Origin: Cudoniella acicularis
Lineage: Eukaryota; Ascomycota; Leotiomycetes; Helotiales; Helotiaceae
Assembly (NCBI GenBank): GCA_013054445.1
Contig: JAAMPI010001511.1
Location: 1 to 13,556, forward strand
Length of the DNA: 13,556 bases
Direction of reading: 5' to 3'
Shown: one piece after another, positions 8,498 through 13,556 of the stretch
Layout: each line of letters begins with the position of its first letter
Position numbering within the stretch: the first letter of the stretch is position 1
Notes under the pieces: model-generated
Databases searched by the model: none
What the model was told of the DNA's origin: nothing
What the model saw: only the letters and a program-made list of their open reading frames with translations
Made by a program: the position numbers and the translations under genes

Positions 8498-8848
8498 AGT
8501 AGCTAGCCCTCGTACTTTAATAACGTCCTTAATTTTACAAGTTAATTATTCTATATAATAATAATAATCAATGGCATTATCTGACATCCCGTGCCACGTA
8601 TCAAGCGCCCAGAACCATGATCCTGGATGTCGGAGGTTTGCTACCGACATCATTCCGAGGATCCGGCAGCCACCCCAGCCACGTGATGGACGTCACCTAG
8701 CAGGTAAGCGAACCACATCACATATAGCTTTTAGGTGCGAAATCACAAGATTTAAGCTGCTCAGCTATAGACAGATAGTAGAAATATATCACTCTACAGC
8801 AATTAAATTATAATAATTAGACTCTAATCATGGCTAGCTATATTTTAT

Positions 8849-11800
8849 TTAGGGTTTCAGCTGTTTCGAGGACCTCACAAGCTGTTCCGTGATTTTTTGG
8901 ATCCCCTCCAGGCTAGTGGCATTTTCATGCTCAAAGAATTTCCACACTTGGAGAAAGCGATCCGATCCACTGCCCTTACACAAGACCTCAAAGATATCTT
9001 TCATACTTAACCGCAGATCCTCCCTTTCCAGCACGGGTTTCGGCAGCATCTCATTGCAGTAAAGAATGTGAGCGGCCAAACCAGCCGCCAACGCCGTGGA
9101 GATGGAGCTCCCTGTCTCGTTGGTGAGCTTTCCGTTTGTAGGGTTTTTGGTTATAATCTTGTCGCCGGGCAGATAGAAGCCATCCTTTTGGTTCGCAAAC
9201 TCGGCTGGTCTCCCGGCTGATGTGGCGGCGGCAATCGAGATGGTATCTGACCGGGCAGCGAAGAAGTTTGGCTGCTGCGCGACGTCGCCGTCACGGTGAG
9301 CGCAGAAGACTACTATCTTCTTGTCCTGGGCACGGCGGAGCGCTGTGTTCAGGGCGGCGGTCTCGGTGTCGTCATAGTCGAGGGAGAGACTCATGGTGAT
9401 AATGTCTACGCCCATGTCTATCGCCCAGTTGATAGCCTTTCGACACAGTTAGCAGTCACCCTTGTTAGCATTTGTCCAACTATGTTTGAAGTTGACACAT
9501 GTCTAGCTAGACTTGGGCTCTTAGCTTGAGGAATGGGAAATGTGAGACTGGAAGTTGGAGATAGGTTTTCTTACGCGCCGGACCGATCTTGCTGTGCACA
9601 TCCGGTGCCCTGAATTGATGAAGTCATGGACTCGAGCAACATAGAAGACGGTCTGGGGGGATAAACTTTGAGCGAATCTGGCCATTAAAGTTCCATGCCC
9701 ACCTGCGCCCACAAAGAATTCCAAGTCATCATCTCCTTCACAAAATGACTTGCCTTTACCAATTTTGAGGCCGGGGAAAGGAACGTCAATACCATCGTCG
9801 ATAATAGCTACTTTCACCTTCTCATATTGCTTTCGGGAGTATTCATCGCCGAGGAAGTCCTCGAGGTGTATCGAGAACTTGTGCATATGCTGATACCAGA
9901 GATTACTAAACAGTTGACAGTCAGACTGGGGAATTTGTTGCTTGTAAAGCTGTGTTGGAACCATAAAAAAGGAGCATACTTGTTATCTGGATCGCCCTTG
10001 CCGTCTATACCACCCGGCTCGCTGATTCTTCCTTCAGTTGGAGCTGTCATGTGCTTTGGCCGCTCCACAAAATCGAAAGTTATCTCCCTCGAAATCCGAC
10101 CCGATGTGGATGGGTTTCTGCTTCCCCTCTCCCCTGTGAATTCTTGGGCCTCCTTCCATTTAAGGCAGTACGAACGCGTTGACGTATCATGCGGGAGTGG
10201 CTCCATCACGGCTTCACTGTCTCTATCTTTCCGTTTCCTCTCCAGCATCCGGTTGAGAAATTCCACCCTATATGTTCGAATCCTTTCCTTCGATAGGGGG
10301 GTCTATGTAAATTAATTATCCGACTTACGAATATCCAGCTATGAAGTGGCTTACTGTAAAGAAGGTGATTTTGACAGATTCCAGTTTCTATAATGCATAT
10401 AAGTGTTTAAATTCGTAGTAGAGAGAATATGGGGGTGGTGGAAGTTGGACACGCACCTTTAGGCATTGGAGGCCCCTCTTCGATGACCAGTGGTCAAGGA
10501 CAGTTTTCTTACCACTGGAGTACAAGCACAGGTCCTTGATGTCTGGACACAGATTGGAGATGAATACATCTTCCCTCTGCCAATCCAGACTGTCAATGGT
10601 CAATCCCTGTAGGCAGTCTTCGATCAAGCCATCGCAGTGATCTTGTGTGCCCATATCAGCAACGGCCAGGTTTAAAATCCGTGTCACCTTTTTGTCGCGA
10701 AGATAGTCGAAGAACTCGAGGTGGTGTTCGGAGCCGTTGAGCGCAGGTAGGCTGACCTTGCTGAGGATCGACTCGAGGGGCAGGTGTAGGTCCTTTTTGA
10801 GGCAATCAATAAATGTTTTGTCAATTTGTTTGTCTACCAATCTACCAAGTTGGAGTCGTAGGTGGCGATGAGGCCCTTCACATGGATAGCTTATTAGAGA
10901 ATGAGGTTGGAGTCAAAAGTGGAGTGTGCTCGTACCTATCTCGGGATATTTGTACAAATGTGCTTCCGCGTCATCGTTATCCAGCTCTTTAATGACATAG
11001 TACTTCAACAACTCTATGATTTTTTCATGAGAGGGTGTATGGGGAGCTTCACTTGACCTTGTTGTCAAAAGCTGGTACGGTGATTTCACATTATGGTCCT
11101 CGGCGGTTAGGGCACTGGGCCATTTTCCCACTAGTAGCTGAACCACCCCCGCATCAGGCGACGTGCGCTGTACCGCAAGATGTAAGGGGGTCTTTTTCTC
11201 GTGCTTGCTGACCATACCCAAAACCTTTTTGTCCACCAAAAGAATGACTTTCATTATTGTGGCCTTGGAAAGCTTCGGATTCTCGAGAGCGAGGTGCAAA
11301 CACGTCTTGTCCTCCTTTTGGGTGGTTTCAAGAGCCGTTACTAAACCTTCAACAGGAGGGACCTCATTGAGAATTCTGCTAAGTAGATTCTCTGACTCGC
11401 TAGCAACATTGTGCATGAAGGTTAGACCATTCATATCAGGCTCGCGCATGATTTGGGGGTATTTCTTAATGATTAGCAGGATAAGGTCCTCCCAGCACTC
11501 GATCTTCCTCATAGATTCCTCATTTTTCGTGTCTTGGGCTTTGTTGGGGTCTCTGTTCCTCTCCGGGCCACTGAACTCCCGGGCTACAGAGTCCTGGTCC
11601 TTGACATCGACGTATTCGGTGTCCTCATCGGGATCGTCATCGGAATCCTCATTGAGATCCTCGTCGGAGTCCTCGTTGGCATCCTCGTCAATGTCGTCCT
11701 CAATAGGGTCTTCGACATCTTCATCTATTTTAGAACGGTTTATTCGGATTCGAGACTTCTCCTCTTCCACATCATTGAATAGTTTGTGAAGGATAGTGCC

Positions 11801-12010
11801 ATGACGGTGGCTATTTAACAGGAAAAGAGGAATCTTCCATCCATCCAGGGAAAATTCAGCCGGGGAAGGGCCGCTTTTAAGGTGGTGCTCTTCGAATGCT
11901 TTGACAAGCTGGCTGTGTTTTTCGCTTGCAGATGGATGAGGTCTAAAAACCTTTGGCGTCTTGGCGCGGTTTCCTCGCCTGGACGCTGGTGTCGTTGTGT
12001 CCTTTCCCAT
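8849..12010 (-). CDS. Ankyrin-repeat subtilisin-like (S8) serine protease, intracellular
   Basis: My six-exon model is 10936-12010, 10457-10875, 10355-10387, 9980-10302, 9575-9905 and 8849-9436, giving 922 aa in one open frame. Order of parts: basic N-terminus; first ankyrin-like segment (~60-80); acidic Asp/Glu linker (~96-133); ankyrin repeats (~193-315, e.g. TPLHLAV at 274-280); a conserved middle region (~375-510); a charged linker; and a Peptidase S8 domain (~645-860). The catalytic triad is visible: Asp653 in AIIDDGID, His687 in GGHGT, Ser838 in GSSIST. The usual oxyanion Asn is not seen; its place reads FCAHRDGD (771-778). There is no signal peptide or propeptide, so it should act in the cytoplasm, with the repeats sensing or binding a partner. 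Such repeat-subtilases occur in fungal self/non-self recognition and cell death. Less certain points are the intron 10876-10935 acceptor (10834 also keeps frame) and the 138-nt intron 9437-9574. Confidence 0.85.
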
Positions 12011-12228
12011 AGCTGTGATGCGCGTGGTGGATACAGAGGGGATTAGATGTAAATGTAAAACGCGGGGGAAGTTTTTTATGCTCGACTCGTCGGAATCACA
12101 TAAGCAAGAAGCCCATCAGCTCTCTTGCTTCTAAATTGCCCCCACCCTGCGGTAGCCGAACTGGATATACGAAGTATCGATACCTAGTGCCAGCCTTAGT
12201 ACCTTAGCACATGCATTTCTTGCATGAT

Positions 12229-12449
12229 GGATGTATATGCCGTAAGACGAGGCTTTGCCTACCTGCAGCCAGCCTGGGGGTGGGTTATCTCCTTGCCTGT
12301 CCAGAATTGCCTGCTACCCCTCACTTGCTGAGTTGGATATCTCCATATCCAGGGCTCTGCATCTCTCTGTGTGATGTTTGCATTTGGATGCATATGTGTG
12401 TGGCAAGACGAGGCTCTGCCAGCCTGCAGTCAGCTCGGGGGTGTGTTAT
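12229..12449 (+). repeat. Direct duplication of a ~60-bp promoter block
   Basis: Copies 12229-12288 and 12386-12449 share GGATGYATATG, then AAGACGAGGCT, TGCC, CCTGCAG, CAGC and GGGGGTG-GTTAT. They are spaced about 157 bp apart. Only the downstream copy runs into TATAAA; the upstream copy continues TTATCTCC. A promoter-element duplication is the simplest reading. Confidence 0.65.
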
Positions 12450-12452
12450 AAA
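12447..12452 (+). promoter_or_regulatory. Candidate TATA box for the 299-aa gene
   Basis: TATAAA lies 190 bp upstream of the ATG at 12642, directly after the second copy of the duplicated block. The distance allows a 5' UTR of roughly 150 nt. Confidence 0.4.
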
Positions 12453-12583
12453 GGCCTGCTATGTCTCATCTTTGCCCGGGCAGGCTTGGAGTTTCCTCTC
12501 AGACTTTCTTCTTTCCGCCCCGTGGTCTGACGCCAGCCTTCGGATTTCGAATTCACCAGCCCGCAGATATCGATCATCGATAC

Positions 12584-12611
12584 CTCAGCCCTCAGCCCTC
12601 AGCCCTTAGCC
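12584..12611 (+). repeat. Heptamer tandem repeat, four units
   Basis: CTCAGCC occurs three times in tandem, followed by the variant CTTAGCC, ending 30 bp before the ATG at 12642. It probably lies in the 5' UTR. Confidence 0.7.
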
Positions 12612-12641
12612 GGCGGCTTCCCCTCTCCCCCTCTGGTGAAG

Positions 12642-13541
12642 ATGAGCAGCGCTGCCAGTCCGATTGAGGGGGTCGAGCCCTGGTTAACGATTCCCCTGGA
12701 GCAGACGGCAGGCGGAAGTTTCCATACGCGTGAGGGGGCCGTAAAGCAGGCACAGGAACAACATAGCACGATGATTGACTATGGCGCGCGGCTCATCGTC
12801 CAGGCCGAGCTTGGCGATGTGGTCCATGGATACATGAATGAAAATGGGGATGCGGCCACGCTGCTGGTCATTTCCTTCCGCTTCTTGAGCCCGAGCCGCC
12901 AACGTCGTTTCCGGCAGGCCGAGATCGAGGTTCAATTCAACGACCAGCTAGGCCGACACGACCACGACCCGGAAGTCGTTAGGGTGGCCCCGGACGGCCA
13001 TTTCCAGCTCAACCCCACAACACGTCTCGAAGAGACCAGCGTGAGCGCCGGAGTCGGCATCCAGGGCGGGCCGGCGACCGGTTTCATCAGCGTGGGCGCG
13101 CAGGCCACCTGGGAGCGCCGCAAGACTCTAGAGTTCACCGATGCCACGTCGCTGACAGGCAGCCGCCACCGCCGGGGCCGCAACTACGGCGCCATGAACA
13201 CGATGCGCTTGGTGATGGACGAGAACCCGGGCCAGAAAGACGGCGTGCCCTCACAGCTCCGCGGCCTGGTGATGCTGAAACGAGACGCCCCCGACGCCCC
13301 ATTTCTGATGCAGTTGCGCGTCAAGACCGTCGTTGATGTGCGCTACCGCATTGGCGAGCTGCTTCAAACCTGGGTCGGCAGCCGTATCAAAGCCGACCCA
13401 GTATGTTTCGACCCGAACCGGGAGCCGGCCCGAGGCCTCCGGGGCTCCGGCAATGTATGGGACCTTTCGGGCCTCGACCGCAACAATCTCGCCGATGTCA
13501 ATCTTGCCGAGCTGTGCAACCTCGACATCACGAACCCTTAG
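12642..13541 (+). CDS. Hypothetical beta-rich protein, candidate protease-partnered cell-death effector
   Basis: An intact intronless frame of 299 aa from ATG 12642 to TAG 13541; the GTG six bases earlier is not used. I do not recognise a named domain. Visible features: an N-terminal ~50-aa segment; alternating hydrophobic/polar strands (LIVQAEL at 51-57, ATLLVISFRFL at 72-82, AEIEVQF at 93-99); PDGHFQLNPTTR (117-128); a Gly/Ala/Ser-rich stretch with alternating pattern at ~132-157, the sort seen in membrane-inserting beta-hairpins; TDATSLTGS (166-174); ENPGQKDGVPSQLR (194-207); and a C-terminal ~50-aa tail with DPVCFDP (252-258). There is no signal peptide or TM helix. The gene is clearly GC-richer than its neighbours. 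Its divergent partner is an ankyrin-subtilase, a layout reported for fungal gasdermin-like genes. Size fits that class, but homology is not shown, and it may be an unrelated fungal family. Confidence 0.7.
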   Translation: MSSAASPIEGVEPWLTIPLEQTAGGSFHTREGAVKQAQEQHSTMIDYGARLIVQAELGDVVHGYMNENGDAATLLVISFRFLSPSRQRRFRQAEIEVQFNDQLGRHDHDPEVVRVAPDGHFQLNPTTRLEETSVSAGVGIQGGPATGFISVGAQATWERRKTLEFTDATSLTGSRHRRGRNYGAMNTMRLVMDENPGQKDGVPSQLRGLVMLKRDAPDAPFLMQLRVKTVVDVRYRIGELLQTWVGSRIKADPVCFDPNREPARGLRGSGNVWDLSGLDRNNLADVNLAELCNLDITNP

Positions 13542-13556
13542 ATTTCGGATCGGGGG

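Larger units (their letters stand above)
7275..8848. other. Gene-poor region, probable transposon debris
   Basis: About 1.6 kb with no gene I can defend. Open frames such as 7862-8236 (minus) and 8092-8292 (plus) overlap each other and show no family motifs. The notable contents are three adjacent hairpins (7363-7443), a GC-rich palindrome with local resemblance near 8390-8420, an AT-rich tract with two adjoining palindromes (8473-8497), and AT-rich sequence up to the protease stop codon. TAGCTAGCC near 8500 recurs inverted near 8830. Confidence 0.45.
12011..12641. promoter_or_regulatory. Divergent promoter region between ankyrin-subtilase and 299-aa protein
   Basis: This 631-bp region separates two outward-facing start codons. 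It contains a duplicated ~60-bp block (12229-12288 and 12386-12449), a TATAAA at 12447-12452 at the end of the second copy, inverted repeats TGGATAT-CTCC-ATATCCA (12334-12351) and TATCGAT-C-ATCGATA (12568-12582), GTATCGATAC (12174-12183), and a heptamer array close to the plus-strand start. No gene is credible here; the open frame 12211-12609 lies mostly across the repeats. Confidence 0.6.

Noticed and set aside
10266..10285. tRNA-like B-box string GTTCGAATCC
   Set aside because: No A box, acceptor stem or anticodon arm at the right spacing; it falls inside protease exon 4.
9827..10315. 162-aa plus-strand open frame
   Set aside because: Antisense to protease exons 4 and 5, which carry the conserved S8 motifs.
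11163..11789. Long plus-strand open frame rich in Ser, plus a 82-aa hydrophobic frame at 11534-11782
   Set aside because: Both are antisense to the Asp/Glu-rich linker and ankyrin exon of the protease gene; the Ser and Ile/Val/Leu runs are just the complement of GAT/GAG/GAC codons.
12211..12609. Plus-strand open frame of 132 aa upstream of the 299-aa gene
   Set aside because: It spans the duplicated promoter block, has a Cys/Leu/Ser-rich composition of untranslated DNA and resembles no family.

Overview
The window looks like nuclear DNA of a filamentous ascomycete (Pezizomycotina). Genes are split by short introns, mostly 46-74 nt, with GT-AG ends and CTGAC/CTAAC-type branch points. The gene families (fungal sugar porter, SAT4/PTH11-type membrane protein, ankyrin-subtilase) are typical of these fungi. 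AT-rich stretches and transition-biased differences between repeat copies look like repeat-induced point mutation (RIP). I cannot name the species.

Layout. 1-798: no gene seen. 799-2740 (-): seven-exon MFS sugar porter, 539 aa after splicing. 2741-3779: divergent promoter region. 3780-5288 (+): sugar kinase of the anhydro-N-acetylmuramic acid kinase / levoglucosan kinase family, 447 aa. Its first junction seems to need two abutting introns around a 2-nt exon to restore the conserved S-M-D-G-I-D motif. 5289-5792: AT-rich, palindrome-rich DNA ending in degenerate 22-bp tandem units. 5793-5898 and 7171-7274: two direct copies of a ~105-bp TA-flanked MITE-like element. They bracket the broken 5' part of a SAT4/rhodopsin-like membrane protein gene (minus strand, 6550 to 5899), which ends at the edge of the first copy. 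7275-8848: gene-poor DNA with hairpins and AT palindromes, probably transposon debris. 8849-12010 (-): six-exon gene for a 922-aa intracellular protein with an acidic linker, ankyrin repeats and a C-terminal subtilisin-like (S8) protease domain. 12011-12641: divergent promoter region with a ~60-bp duplicated block. 12642-13541 (+): GC-rich intronless gene for a 299-aa, probably beta-rich protein of unknown function.

How genes may work together. The porter and the anhydrosugar kinase are divergent neighbours, so an uptake-and-phosphorylation module for anhydrosugars (levoglucosan or anhMurNAc) is plausible. The ankyrin-subtilase and the 299-aa protein are also divergent neighbours. This resembles fungal regulated-cell-death loci in which a protease activates an adjacent gasdermin-like pore former (Podospora anserina het-Q2/het-Q1). 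That comparison rests on layout and fold impression only; I could not show homology of the 299-aa protein to gasdermins.
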